Below, one piece after another: positions 26,019 to 38,906 of a DNA stretch of 64,000 bases. A program made the translations under genes and the position numbers. The notes under the pieces are model-generated. The model did not search any database, had not been told where the DNA came from, and saw only the letters and a program-made list of their open reading frames with translations. The stretch comes from Annona cherimola. Lineage: Eukaryota > Streptophyta > Magnoliopsida > Magnoliales > Annonaceae. Position 1 is the stretch's first letter. The number at the start of each line of letters is the position of its first letter. Location: the NCBI GenBank assembly GCA_030490835.1, contig CM059973.1:87317641-87381640 (forward strand). The letters run 5' to 3'.

Positions 26019-26390
26019 CGTATCATAATTATGGTGTAGTTTGCTGTAAAATTAGTCATATATATATATATATTAAAATATAATAATATTTTATATAATC
26101 ATTTATCTATATAAAAATCATACTTCTAGACGGTTTAAATGTTAAAAATATCACTTTAAACTTGACATTTACATTAAACTATTTCATTACATTAATTTTG
26201 TATCATTTTAAGATGAGTCACATACACATTAGATTCAGATGAAAATTGACATACTAATAAAGTGAATAATTCTATATACGATGAGTGGAGTAGATTTTTT
26301 ATTTATAATTAAGTGGGCCCCTGCAATATATGGACTGCACCATAATTATGGGTGCTGTCTGAACTTAATTATTTTCTTAGATGAGAACCT
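26019..26390. repeat. Family F2 foldback-related repeat, tandem copy 1
   Basis: Contains the F2 core (TAATATTTTATATAATCATT, TCTAGACGGTTTAAATG, then GAGTGGAGTAGATTTTTTAT and AGTGGGCCCCTGCA). It is followed at a period of about 359 bp by a second copy. A TA run at 26059-26073 interrupts the first part. Confidence 0.65.
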
Positions 26391-26750
26391 CTCATGTGCA
26401 GAGTTCGCTACAAAATTGACCCTGTACATATTGAAATATAATAATACTTTATATAAGCACTCATCTATATAAAAATCATACTTTTAGACGGTTTAAATGT
26501 TAAAAATATCACTTTAAACTTGATATTTATATTAAATTATTTTATTATGTTAATTTGTACTATTTTAAGATGAGACACATATACACATTACGTTTGGATG
26601 AAAATTGGTATACTAATAAAGTGAATAATTCTAAATACAATTGATGGAGTAGATTTCTTATTCATGATCAAGTGGGCCCCTACACTGTATAGACTGCACT
26701 GTAATTATGACTGCAGTCCGAATGCACTTAATTATTTTCTTAGAATTCAG
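26391..26750. repeat. Family F2 foldback-related repeat, tandem copy 2
   Basis: Direct repeat of the preceding unit, same orientation, with many point differences (TTTTAGACGGTTTAAATG, GATGGAGTAGATTTCTTATT, AGTGGGCCCCTACACTG). Both end with CTTAATTATTTTCTTAGA. Confidence 0.65.
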
Positions 26751-29240
26751 ATACTGTTATTTGCCTGATATTTGTTTTTTTGGACACATTTTTAAGTTCA
26801 AACATCTGGGCATTCTATGTAGATTAATTTCTATCTGAGCAAGGAAGTTATGATTTTAGAGGACTGAATGAAGTAAGACTTTCCTATGTATTGTGAATTA
26901 GGCCCATTCTCTGAAGATGCAGTTGAGCTTGTCATTCACGCAAAAGATTTCCTGATCTGGTGGTGTACATGCATGTTCCAGCCTGTCGTTGCAAACGATG
27001 GATAGCCCATGTCTAGCAAGCATTCTTCGGGCCTGCTGTCTCTATAAATTGCAGAAATATGCTTTAATTTGTGGGCTGTAGAACTTTGGTTATTAGAGCC
27101 TGCCCCGGGAGTTTATTTGGGGCAATGCTTATGTCCTCCAGGTGGTGGTGGCGCTTTGCTGTCATTCCCTACACAGGCAAGTTTTCATAGAAAACTAGCC
27201 TTGGAATGGATACTCATGTAGAAAGCTTTCCTGGGAAAGCTTTTTGGTTGCAGATTTGAAGCTCAATGTCAATGTTTGTGTAGGTCCCACAGGCAAGTCC
27301 ATGTATCTGACAGATTTGTGATGTTAACCTAGTTAATACTCATGTGAGTCAGTAATGTAGATTGTTTTGAATTGAATTCTGGTGGTATGGGATGGAGGCT
27401 TCCTCTCCACACGATACCAGTCCTCGTAAAAGGTGTCTGATCAGCTTTGTTCGCACCCTGATATCTGCTCCCAAATGCTTTGCCTACCCATTTCCAGTAT
27501 GAGACTACTAAAAAGAGCAGTTTCCAAAATGTAAATCGATATCAATGACTACTCCCCCCGACACCCCCCCCCCCCCCCACAAAAAAAAACCCTTTTTTGA
27601 GTTTTTAATCGACAATTCGTGGTTGGTCTCCAAAGAGTCTTAATCACATGAAATTATTATCTTTTTCTTATTAAACGCATTCACAATCAGCAAAGCTTAG
27701 GCTTTAGTTGTCTTTATAAATTATTACCGCATGATCAGATGATATATTTGTTTGAAGTTGAAACCGCAGCCGCTGGCGCTGGAGGAACCATTTCTTCCTG
27801 CTTGTTCGTCACATCCTTTTCTAACTGTTGGTCGCTGCTACAGCACTCTTGTAAAATCCGAGGGCACACGCGGCAATGGACGGGAATTCTTGCTTGCAAT
27901 TGCAGTTTGCTTGACGAAACGAATGTCTGTGATGGTAGCACTAGATGGATTTCTATCTCCATGCTAGCATCCGATTGAGCAATATTTCATCCGATATGGC
28001 GATGTTCAGTCAGCAAAGCAAAGGCTTCAAGCTCGCTCTTTGTATCCCACTGCTGCTCTAGAGAAACTGAGACTTTAAGAACTCTTTTGTGCACAAAAGA
28101 AGTCTCTTGGTTAGAGTTGAATCCAGTGACTTTGGCGATGGCTGTAGTTCTTCATATACATCTTTCTCTAGTATTTTACCAATTTTCTTCTGGGTTGCTG
28201 CTGACTAAGGGGGCAGATTCTCAGCATATAACATGCACAGTGCTTTAACAACATTTGGTTATTAGATAATAGATAGGCGGTGTCAGTATAAACAATCCTA
28301 CGCATGATGAATTAATCTTGTAGTGTAACTAGATTGCCGACATGGCGCATGGCCTACACTCCTGTGTATATTTTTGCCAGCCAACCATGTTGTCAGTCTT
28401 GCTATTTTATTCTCACTGCTCTAGCGTAGCGACTAGCAACAATGAGGCATGTAAAAGAAAACTACAACTGCGCACCCAACAAAAAACAACACAACGATCG
28501 AACACATGAAAAGCAAGAGAGAAGACACCTCACCTCGCCGTAGAATAGAATAGAGTAGGATGGAATATGCTGCTATCATGCATTTTTATTACTTTCGAAC
28601 TGCATTTGTCTATGCAATCAATGGTTTTAGCCCCCCAGAATCATGTCTGGGTGGGTTTGCTGCTTCCTTCTTGCCTAGTTGTTGCAACGTCTCACCCAAC
28701 TCATCCTGTTTAAATGTAAGATTTTCTTTTTCATTAGTTATCCAAAATTTTTAAGAAAGATAGCCCAACCATGTTAGGAACAAAGACAGGTGAAATAAAT
28801 ATGGAAAAAAATAGAAAATCGACAAATTTGGAGAAATTGATTTTGGAGAAGTAACTAGGCGTGATAAACAATGAGCAGGAGGACGCGGAGTGATTTTTAT
28901 TGTCGGATTCACATCCGATTCGTTATGTTTTGGACTTTGGACAATGAAAGATGGTACTTTTGGGCTATATATTGCGTAGCAAGGCAATCTGCCAACCATA
29001 AACATTCAGCGGGCAGCAATTGATATTGATGTTTCACCCATTTGCTAATTGGCCCCTTCCGTTTCGCCGGCTTCTCAATCACATGTGCAGCTTACCAGTT
29101 CGTTGGATCCTATGGTTAGTTTTTACACAAATCCAGGAGCGAGTTGCGTTGCATTTGTTGTAGATCTGGGACATTGCCTTTTCTTGCTCCTGATCCGCTC
29201 AATCTTTTCATTTCTCGGTGTCTTGTGCTGTTAGCCTAAA
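26751..29240. other. Intergenic DNA, no gene recognised
   Basis: Base composition is less AT-rich than in the neighbouring repeats. Overlapping ORFs at 27735-27978 on both strands (75-79 codons) show no family resemblance. A run of about 17 C followed by A lies at 27563-27589. A decayed gene or UTR cannot be excluded. Confidence 0.4.
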
Positions 29241-30190
29241 AGAATGAGAACGAAATGAAATTTCCATTTTAAAATTTTTTCAAAAATTAGGAAAATTTCT
29301 CTTGTACCTACAATGTTTGTTCCTAATTCTCAATACCGATAATGTTTTAAAAATTCTTCTTATATCTATAACATTTTACACTAAATTTTTATTATATCTA
29401 TGCGGTTAAAAAAACTGATAATAATCCCATAAAAAAAAACGATTTTGTCCTCCCATAATTTCTTAATTAAAACAATTGAATCCTAATTTGACTCAACTGA
29501 TGTTAGTTAAATCATTAATTCGTGATATTAAATGATTTAAGTATCATATTAAAGCTGAATCATTTCAATTAGGTCGAAGAAGAAAAATCTCCTTTTCAAT
29601 AGAGTAGTTAACAATATTGTTTTGACAGCATGGGTATAATAGAAATTTAGGATAAAATGTTATACGAATAAGAAAAATACTTTAAATATTGTGAGTATGT
29701 TAAGAATTAGGAACAATATTGTGAGTATGAAAGAAATTTTTTCCATTCTAAATTATAATATAATATTTTATTTTTTAATACATAATAATTTTATTTTTCT
29801 ACTTTCAATATTGTTTTTCATTTTTAATATAATCTTTAATTTTTTAATACATAACAATCCTTTCTTATTCAATCTTCTGGTTAAAATCAGATTTCAGGCC
29901 ATCAATTTCCAGAGAAGACATAGACCTATTTGATCTTCATATTCATTTTGTTTAAATTTTTTTTCTATTTTTCAAAAGATCTGTCATCAACCTCTTTAGA
30001 TCATATCGTAAACTCTTTTTTAAATAAAAAAATTATATTGCTGAGTCAAGGGGAGAAAATGCTGTTACATCATCTATGCCCTTTAGGGTAAATTTAAATA
30101 AAAGTTATAACTAGTGACTAATGATAAATTTTTAAAATGTAAATCTTGATTGAAATCTAACCAACCTTTAAGAGGTCTTTAGAAGAGCCG
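29241..30190. other. Very AT-rich intergenic DNA
   Basis: No ORF with family resemblance and no clear terminal repeats. Probably decayed MITE sequence. Confidence 0.45.
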
Positions 30191-33100
30191 TCCCTGAGGA
30201 TCCTGAATCAGCGAAGTCGTAATCAGGAATTTATTTATGCATGCTGGTGCTGTCCACGTCTAATTGCTTTTGCTTTTGAATTTGGAAGATTTGATGAAGC
30301 ACGCAGAACATGGAACGGGGGAGGACAGGGACTCATTAGCAGCAGCAACCCATAGGTTTGAGAGAAGACCAAAAGCCTAGCATTTTGTATATTTCTGTGT
30401 TTGGATTATAGAGGACCCTACAAGAACAAAACATTCACAACTGCCTAGCAAGACCAGAGATTATGAGATGGGGCCCATTCACTCATGAGTACATGCATAC
30501 AACTTGGACTTATAGCCGAACAATATTGATTAGTGGCAGTGCCACCCACTGGGTAGGTAGGGGGGGGCCCATCACAAAATTACGATATTTCGGCCATGTC
30601 CTGATAGCGAAAGTTCAATGTCATACAATTGGATGGAATGACACGGATTTGGATGAGAACATTCATTTGTAAATATGTAAAGATGGGCTTGTTACTAAGC
30701 ATTCAAGAAACTTAAACAAGATGAAATGTGAATGAAATGGTTTTTCATTTCCGAATAATTTTTTTTTTTTTAAAAAAAAAAATTCAGTGTAATTTCTTAT
30801 TTTTTAATACCACTTTTCTCATTCTCATTCCATTTCTCCATCCTACTTAAGTCCCCCTTACATACAGCTGAACAATTTAAAAGTAGGAAGATAAAGGAGA
30901 AAATTTTTAAAAAAGTAAAACTGTAATATCATATGATAGAGGTAATCAGTAAGAGTAATAAAAATAAAAGTTAAAATAGATTAATAATTGTCTAAAAAAA
31001 TAATTAGGATGTAAAATAATAATAGAAAAATAGAGTAGTTAGTTAGTTAAGATATTATGCCATGTCATGTTAAAAGATGTGCGGAAAAGAGTGAAATTTT
31101 TTTGAACTTTTACAGATGGTCGAACAATCCTAGATGTAGAAAGGTTGTTTTATATTGGAAAATAATAAATTATACGATGACTAAAAAAAGTAAGATTGAA
31201 ATGAGAAGAAAAAAAAAAAAAAAAAAAAAAAAAAAACTAGACATGCATTGTAAAATAAAAGACAGTATTGGAATTTAAAAAGGTTTTGTTAAAGATAAAA
31301 CATCTCATCCTAGTATCATTGCTTTTCAATTGATAATCCTAAATGGGCCCACAGAGCCCGAACATTGGTCTGGCTGAAAAAGATGAACCCATTGACTCAG
31401 TATCAACCTCGATTAGTTGGGATAACCTCAAAAATCAGACTTTTTTTATTTTTATTTTATCGGAACACCTACATTGGATGATTGAGTACTTGATGAAGAT
31501 ATACTTCTTTCAAAGAAGGGGTAAATACGGCTTTTACCCAACTTTGAACCTTAGGCTTTCCTATCCTAACACCCCATGCACGCTTATACTCGATCCCTAT
31601 CATCGTTTTAAAATTAGCTGATGCCGTGAAACTTGGGTAACCCATTATAATGGGTGTTAAATGTATAATTATACACGTAAATGTTGATTTCTACCTTCCA
31701 AATTATTCGAAAATAGTGCTTTATGTCTCTAAATTAGAAAGAGGTGCTAAACCACATTAAGGCTCCATTCGGCCGGGTGGTTTACTCACTACTAGTCAGT
31801 AAAGCTTAGTGGAGAAGCATTTTTTTTTTTTCCAAAATCATTTAATGCCTAGTATTTCATGCAAAATGCTTGCCTATTCTAGTTGAAACTGAAATAGTGC
31901 TTCTACCTTCAACCTAAACAACTTAATTGTTAAGCTCGACGATGTATTTTGCGAAAGTGATTTTTTTTTTTTAAAGGAGGCTTCCTCTTTACTTGCTTTT
32001 CCAAGTTAAATAGAATTTAAAAAACAAAACCACCACCCATAAGCCGAGCAAAACAGAGCATTAGGACTAAAGTTCTTCTGGACTTTTATTGCTAAAAAAA
32101 TCGGAACGATAAAAGAGGCTTGAATGGGACGGAAAAATAGGATGAGAATGTAATGATGTATATCCGAATATGATAAGTTGCATTAGAGAAGTAAAAAGTT
32201 TGAGAATGAAAAATCTTGTTGTGCCATAATAATCATATATATACATCCCATTGAAGACCTGAAATCCTACCATCAACGGCTTCAGTGACGCGCTTTCACA
32301 TGAAGGCTTCGATGATGATCATTTCAGACTGTGGACATTGAAAGAAAACAGAGGATTTTCATTTTTGATTCTGACCATCCTTGCTACGTTCTAAGATAAC
32401 AGTTCCAAAAGGGAAATCATTTTTTTTCACTTGCCCCTCCTTTCCAAAGATGCCCCGGCCAACAAACCATCCATCTACTGAGTCACACCAACGAGTCATG
32501 ATCATCACTGCATCACTCGCCTCTGTAACCAACCGGCCGCAACCGTTGGCGTTTTTTTCTTTTTTCTTTTTTTTCCCCGGTTACCCCAGAGGTAGGAAAA
32601 ATAGAAAAAAGCGAGAGAATGCAAAAACTGGGAATGAGCTCGCTTTTGTTGGGAAATTGATGTGGGGCCCAGGAAAGAACCTTTAAAGGATGGCCCATTA
32701 AAGAAGATTTTTGCTTTACGACTCAGCCGAGGTTTTCCGTTCAACTCCTAAGAACTGATAGATACTGCGGAGGTTGATTCTCCGTAATCTTGCCCTTACA
32801 TGGATCCAATAAAAAGTTTATCATTTGGATTACAAAATAAACTCGTACACCTAACCGTTTCAACATAAACTCATACACTTAAACATTTAATCAAAACTTA
32901 AACACTGCTTATGGAAGTGAAAACTTCTCTCATTTTGATAAACTTTCGTTAAATTATTTGCTCATTATACTGGCAGGCTTGATTACCGCTAATACATTGT
33001 TAAAATGTCTGCACAATTATGATTCAATATACGACATTTTAAATACAGTGCAGTTAGTTAAAATAACCACTAAGGTATGCAAGTAGATTAATCTTCTTAA

Positions 33101-33427
33101 AATATTATTTTCTAGTTAAATCTATCTTCGTAACTTTCTTAAAAAATTTTGAGTTTAATGAAATAAAATTCCACGAATGGAAAAAAAGTTCAATAAATAT
33201 TTTTAAATTTCATGAATTTAGATGTTATTAAGAAAGATAGAGAATTATAAAATTATCCGCATAAACTTTGAACGCAAAAGAAATATCTATAAGATATCTC
33301 GTAATAAGACAAGTTCAATAAAAAAAACCTTTTTAAAGATTAAAGATGATAATAATTTTAAAATATATAAAGAAGGCTAATAAAATAATAAAACAAATTA
33401 TTATTATTATCTCACGTGTTATTATTT
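30191..33427. other. Intergenic DNA with decayed repeats
   Basis: Traces of family T body sequence appear at about 30900-31060 (ATATCATATGATAGAGGTAAT). A 29-base A run lies near 31208-31236. A GC-richer patch at 32380-32720 opens ORFs on both strands without family resemblance. No gene can be supported. Confidence 0.4.
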
Positions 33428-33430
33428 TTA

Positions 33431-33706
33431 GGGTGTGTTTGTTTAAAAATAAAATTTTTCAAACTAAAACTTTTCTATCTAAAATCTTCTACTCTCCACA
33501 ATTACCTTATTTTTAATTATTTATTCACATATTCTTATACAATTATCCTATTTTTAATCATACATATAAAATTATAAATAATCTAATCTATTTTAACTTT
33601 ATTATCTTTACTCCTTTTTATTATCCCTATTATATTTTTAGATAATTTAAAAAATTTTAACACAAAAATTTTTTCATCCAAAATTTTTTTCGCTTCCCAA
33701 ACACAC
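33431..33706. mobile_element. Tourist-like MITE, family T
   Basis: Left end GGGTGTGTTTG after TTA; right end CCCAAACACAC. The body has the family order with the TTATCCCTATTATATTTTT segment. Confidence 0.65.
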
Positions 33707-34936
33707 TATTAATTGAAATTAATATTTTATAAATTTTTAAATTAAGGGATTATAAATTTAAAATTGTTAAATTTTTAGTGAATCATTCGGAACAAATTTT
33801 GAACATATTTCATAAATCATGGTAAAAAAAATCCTTAATTCTATATTCAATCAAGAGTTTTTGGTTGCATACAGTTTTTTTTTTATATAAATTTGTGAAA
33901 CTCAATTTTAATCACATAAAAATTTCTATGAATGTATTAGGGATGTTTGGTATGATGATTTTTTGTAAGATTTTATAACAGAGTGGAAATAGAAAATAGA
34001 ATATTTTGATATTTGTGTAATCGAAATGAAATGATAGAAATAAAATGAAAAAATATATGGTAGCTGGAAGAAAAATAATTATAAGAATAAATTTGATAAA
34101 ATAGGTTGTGAAATAGTTGGATAAAAAATGTGGGTAATCGTACGATTCCCATGGACCTACACATGCCAGGTACCAAACGACCCTTTAATCTACGAGGACA
34201 ATGAGATAGGAGTGAACATCCAATCCAAAGAGCGTTCCAAAAGAACTGCACGTTCTTCAAGGAATATGTATGGGATATTTACGATTTCGATACAATTTTT
34301 TTCATGAATATACATTATATTTTTTTCATCCTAAAAAAGGTTTTTTAATTTTTAATATAATTTTTATGCTTTAAATACAATTTTTTTCATTTCTAATACA
34401 CATCACTCTATTATTCAAGTCACTTAGAATCCTTCCGTACATGCCCTGAAGAGCATTTAACTGAAGTTTGTTTCGGAATCCAATATTTCATCAAAAAAAA
34501 AAAAAAACCATCGAAGGGTGAGCTGAGTGAGTGGGTCCCAGTGACAGCCTACTTCTACAACGGAGACCAAAAACAGGGGACTGGCACACTGCTATACGAA
34601 GTGGGACATACATCTAATCATAATTTTTTAAAGTCAGGTGGGCGGTGGGCCATGCCCAAATTCCAATTGTTCGTACTTTTTTAAATAAAAAAAAATTGAA
34701 AGCGTCGCCATTATTCATCGATTTATGTTGTTAATAGCAAGAAAAGGTGTGAAAGGCGTGTTACAGGCTACTCGGGGAGCGTACGGCCCTCAATGCGCCG
34801 AGGATCCATCCAAAGTATCGAGCCCCGAAATAAAATAAACGAGTTTCCCCGGCCGCTAATCATAACGTGGCATGCCCATTTTCTACAACTGATGCAATTG
34901 AGGTTCCACCGATGCGACGGTTGGATAATCCATATG
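33707..34936. other. Intergenic DNA
   Basis: No gene recognised. A short GC-richer patch lies at 34500-34900. The far end contains the first copy of a 26 bp direct repeat (34937-34962). Confidence 0.45.
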
Positions 34937-35007
34937 AAGCTAAGAAGTTACTTTTAGCCCGGGCTACACCTCGAGAAACTTATATAATTATTTTTTTTTT
35001 TTGCTTT

Positions 35008-35547
35008 GGGTGTGTCTGGTAATGAATAAAACTTTTGAAGAGTAAAAATTGTCAAATAATGTGATATGATATGAGTAATGATGAGTAGTAAAGAAGATAA
35101 AGTTAAAATAGTATAATAGATAGGTTAGTTGTATGGATAGTTGTGTAAAAATAATTGAAAAGTAGGGTATTTGTATATGAAAATGTGAAAAAATATAATA
35201 GTTGTGGAGAATGAAAAATTTTAGATTGAAAAGTTTTAGGCCTTGTTTGGTAATTGAGAAGCATGGTTTCTCATGGTTTTCCATGGTATTTGGTTTTCCA
35301 ATACCAATCATTACTCTATCAATCACACTATTTTTTTCACTTTTACCCCTACATTCCAATCATTTTCCTAACAACTACATACAACAAACCTATTTATTTC
35401 AACTATACATCTATCATTTATTATCAATGACACATTTATCAAAATATTCTCTTTTTCATTTCCTACCATTTCCCACAATCCCACCATTTTACACGTTACC
35501 AAACAAGGCCTTAACTTGACATTTGTTATTAATTACCAAACATACCC
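35008..35547. mobile_element. Tourist-like MITE, family T (outer copy, interrupted)
   Basis: Ends GGGTGTGTCTGGTAAT and AATTACCAAACATACCC, flanked by TTT on both sides. The body is interrupted at 35239 by a different Tourist-like MITE and resumes with CTTGACATTTG. Confidence 0.75.
35239..35510. mobile_element. Tourist-like MITE (272 bp), nested
   Basis: Perfect 15 bp terminal inverted repeats GGCCTTGTTTGGTAA and TTACCAAACAAGGCC, with an exact TTA target duplication at 35236-35238 and 35511-35513. It is a different subfamily from its host. The sharp ends suggest a recent insertion. Confidence 0.9.
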
Positions 35548-35659
35548 TTTATATATACAAAGCTAAAAAGTTACTTTTAGCCCGGACTAATCTACAACCT
35601 GTTATACTTGTACGCTGTTTTCCCGCCCATTCCCACGCCTTTCTACCCTTGTGGTCTCC

Positions 35660-35960
35660 TTATTGATACATGTAAGAATTGTCTAAGATGAATTGAGATA
35701 TAATGTATAAATAACTCAATAAAAAATCTCAAAAAAATATATACGTATCTCTAAAAATAGTAAAACTTGGTTATTGATACTTGGAAAAAATGTCTTAGTG
35801 CTTAATCGTAAGATGAATTGAGATGTAATGTATAAATAATTCAATACAAAGTCTCAAAAAAATATATACATATATTCAAAACTGATAAAGCTTAATTTAT
35901 ATATTAAATATACTTAGATAAATAAATATACGAAGAAAAATATATTTTAAATAAGTTTTT
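35660..35960. repeat. Two-unit tandem direct repeat, F1-related
   Basis: The unit beginning TAAGATGAATTGAGATATAA at 35683 recurs at 35809 (TAAGATGAATTGAGATGTAA), a period of about 126 bp. Each unit contains an F1-like arm (AAAAATATATAC, then TAGTAAAACTTGG). Confidence 0.55.
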
Positions 35961-36534
35961 CTAAGATGGACCAAGCCAGCTATTTGCTTATTCCGGTTAA
36001 CAATATCACTTCTCAGTAAGTTTTGATTCTCCGTTATCATTTATCGCCCATAAAAGCTTTTCCAAAAGGGTTAAAGGAGCATCACGCACCCAGTTCCGAC
36101 CGGGTATTAAAATGGTGATATTTTGAAACACTCGTGCAGCTACTCGCGTGTGCCCATTCTCCGATGCATGACAAACCGGGCGTCGGCTGATGGAGGGGCG
36201 CGATGTGGGAACTGGAAAGAGGCTGTGGAAGTGGGCCCGGCATGATGAGCGGTGTTGATGTTTCACACGTGCGCATGAGTAAGGTGAGCATTGGCAATGG
36301 TGCGATGGCTATATTTGAATTTTGAAGGCTGCAAGGCGCGTGTGAAAGTGCGCGTTTGGAAGCTAGGAATGGTGGGCCCACGAAGACCCTGCGCCTGGAA
36401 TTATTGGGAGGCTATGCTCCGCGATTCCCTCTGCGTTTTTATCTATCGAGCTGTGATTTTTGGCCGGCTTCACTGGCTTCCAACCCAGCCAGCTCATTTA
36501 TCTATTTCAAAATTTTTTATTTTTTATTTAATAA
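35961..36534. other. GC-richer intergenic patch
   Basis: Overlapping ORFs of 86-99 codons on both strands at 36006-36590 lack any family resemblance and mirror the local GC content. No gene called. Confidence 0.4.
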
Positions 36535-36794
36535 GGGCGTATTTGTTTATCAATAAATCTTTTCGTCTCCGTGACTATTCTATTTTTTAATTATTTCTCC
36601 ACACATTCGTATATAACTATCATACTTTTCAATTATTTTTACATAACAACATATATAACTAAGCTATCTGTTTTAACTTTATTTTTTATATTCATTATCA
36701 TTATACCCGTTGTATGACATCATTTTTTTCCATTTTAAACACTTTCATATAAAAAATTTTCATCCAAAAGTTTTATCATTTCTCAAACATACTT
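36535..36794. mobile_element. Tourist-like MITE, family T
   Basis: Starts GGGCGTATTTG and ends CTCAAACATACTT; target duplication TAA at 36532-36534 and 36795-36797. Confidence 0.7.
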
Positions 36795-36799
36795 TAAAA

Positions 36800-36985
36800 T
36801 TGTTATTTATAGATATATTTAATTCATATACTAGGTTTTATCATTTTAAAAATATTTATATATTTGAAAATATAAGGTATTTTAGTCATTTTAAGCCCTT
36901 GAAAATAACTAAAATACCTTTTATTTGAAATAAAAAATATATACACATATTTAAAAATGATAAAACTTGGTTGGTAATTTTTTTA
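36800..36985. repeat. Foldback MITE, family F1, copy G (short)
   Basis: Arms TATTTAATTCATATACTAGG, then GGTATTTTAGTCATTTTAAG, return as complement from 36900 (AACTAAAATACC ... AATGATAAAACTTGG). The outer tips are lost. It abuts the T-family MITE. Confidence 0.55.
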
Positions 36986-37384
36986 TAAGTGTTTATTAGA
37001 TGCATATGAGATCACATGCATCTGACCTCATGGGAGTGGGACTTTTCATTTTCTCCATGAAAATTATGCTCCTCCCTGGCTCTTCTCTCTTGTTTACCTA
37101 TTTGTCAAATGAATTGAATGAAAATGTGATATGAAAAAGTTTATCGTGTATTGTGAATCACAAAAGTCATGTGAGAATTGAAAAAAGTTGAATACAAAAC
37201 AAGAAAATATGTTGATATTTTTGAAAATAAGAAAAATATCTTAAAATAAAAATTACATTTCATCCTCATCCTTATAAAGCCTAAGAGTGTGTTTTATGTC
37301 CATGAGAAAGAATAAAGAAATTTTAACAACGATGTCATTCGCAGTGGCTAACTTTTTGGTTGGTTAGCACCAACTAAATAACAC

Positions 37385-37466
37385 AATTTAAAATTTTTTA
37401 ATTTTTTTTATAAAACTACTAATCTGAGTGCATTTATTTTATAAATCAATTTTTACTTTTTTTATA
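37385..37466. repeat. Single arm of a foldback MITE, family F1, copy H
   Basis: One F1 arm (CTACTAATCTGAGTGCATTT, then ATAAATCAATTTTTAC) is present without its partner arm. It ends exactly where the long-TIR element begins. Confidence 0.45.
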
Positions 37467-38897
37467 GCTTTTTCCAAATATACGTATTATGTTTGATCAT
37501 AATTCTAAATATACCAACTGTGTTTCAAAAATTCCGAATATACACATGCACATAATCCCAAATATGTCTAGTCCGTCATCGGTCGTTAGGTTAATTAACA
37601 GAGACACTATGAAATGTTGGTTAGTTTTATCAAAATGCTCGGAATACCCCTCGCTAAATTCATCAGCAATATAAGCGATGGGGTAGCGTCGGAGAATCTA
37701 GTTGTTGGCCATGGATATCGAAGAAGCTAGTGGCAACATCGAAGCCCACCGACTTTAATGGAGATGGATGAGATGACTAAATAAGAGCACCTATTGTGGT
37801 CGGAGATGAGGAAGATCGAGGTCTATGGATGCTAATTTGTTAGATTTGATTTCCATGGATGCTTACTTCCGGTTGAGGAGTACTGCTGCTCGTTTCATTT
37901 TGTTGGTCATCAGCAATGGATTTTGGTCAGAGAAGCTGGTGGCAGCAGCGTCAAAGCTCATCAACTTTAATGGAGATGGTTGAAATGACTAAATAGGGGT
38001 GGTGATCGTGGTTGGAGATGATGAAGATCGGAGCTGTGAATGCTGACATAGCGTGATTTTCAATTTGCGTATTGATTGTTTGGCTTGGATTTTTTAATTA
38101 ATGGCTTTTGGCATCGGATTTGAGAGAACAACCAACAGATATGACGGTTTGCTTTCGCCGGTTTGAAGAAGAACGATGTTGCCAGAGGATAAATAGAGAC
38201 CTATGACCCTAATGATTTTCACAAAAAATCAATTGGTCAGCCCTGATCTTGTGATTTATGGCTGCGAGGGATCGAACTTGGAATGAGGCCATAGCTACTT
38301 TGTTAAAGATGATGGAGCACCATCTTTTGGTGCTCCTCCTGCGCACGTTGCAACTGTGCACATGTAGCTATTTATAATTTGTAAATGACTTCAAATGCCA
38401 AAAGTGATGTAATACTACCTATATAAATTGAATAGGACACAAAATATTTTTAATTTTTTTTATTTCTGTTTGGTTTGTAAATTTATTTATTTAATTTCAA
38501 GTTGGATAAAAAATTTAGTTATTTTATATATTTTTTGATGAGAACTATTTTATATAATTGAACAAACAATTAATGATATGCATTGCGTTTTAAATTTTAA
38601 TAAATAAGGATTTTATGAAGATATAATTTTCCAATAATTTTAACATAAAATCTTTATTTAAATGATACATTTGTTATTAAAATGCAAAAATATTCTATAA
38701 ATATACGTAGCCCTATTCTCATGGGCAATTTAGTATTTTTACTTGGTTTTTAACATTGTTTTCTCACGTGTGTGACAGAGTTGACATATTTAGGATTATG
38801 TACAAATGAAGTAAGTATATTAAAGATTTTTAAAATATAGTGGGTATATCTGAGATTATGGTCAAATGTAACGGGTATTTTCGGAAAAAAAATCCTA
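37467..38897. mobile_element. Long-TIR (MULE-like) non-autonomous element, about 1.4 kb
   Basis: The first about 115 bases (from TTTTTCCAAATATACGTATT) are inverted at the right end. The two arms share, for example, CATAATCCCAAATATGTC with CATAATCCTAAATATGTC. A candidate 9 bp target duplication TTTTTTATA lies at 37458-37466 and 38898-38906, but it is low-complexity. Inside is a degenerate direct duplication: 37705-37830 and 37916-38048 share GACTTTAATGGAGATGG / AACTTTAATGGAGATGG and ATGACTAAATA. No transposase. Long TIRs plus 9 bp duplications are typical of Mutator-like elements. Confidence 0.6.
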
Positions 38898-38906
38898 TTT
38901 TTTATA

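Noticed and set aside
27735..27978. Overlapping 75-79 codon frames on both strands
   Set aside because: No resemblance to any family and no splice context linking them to further exons.
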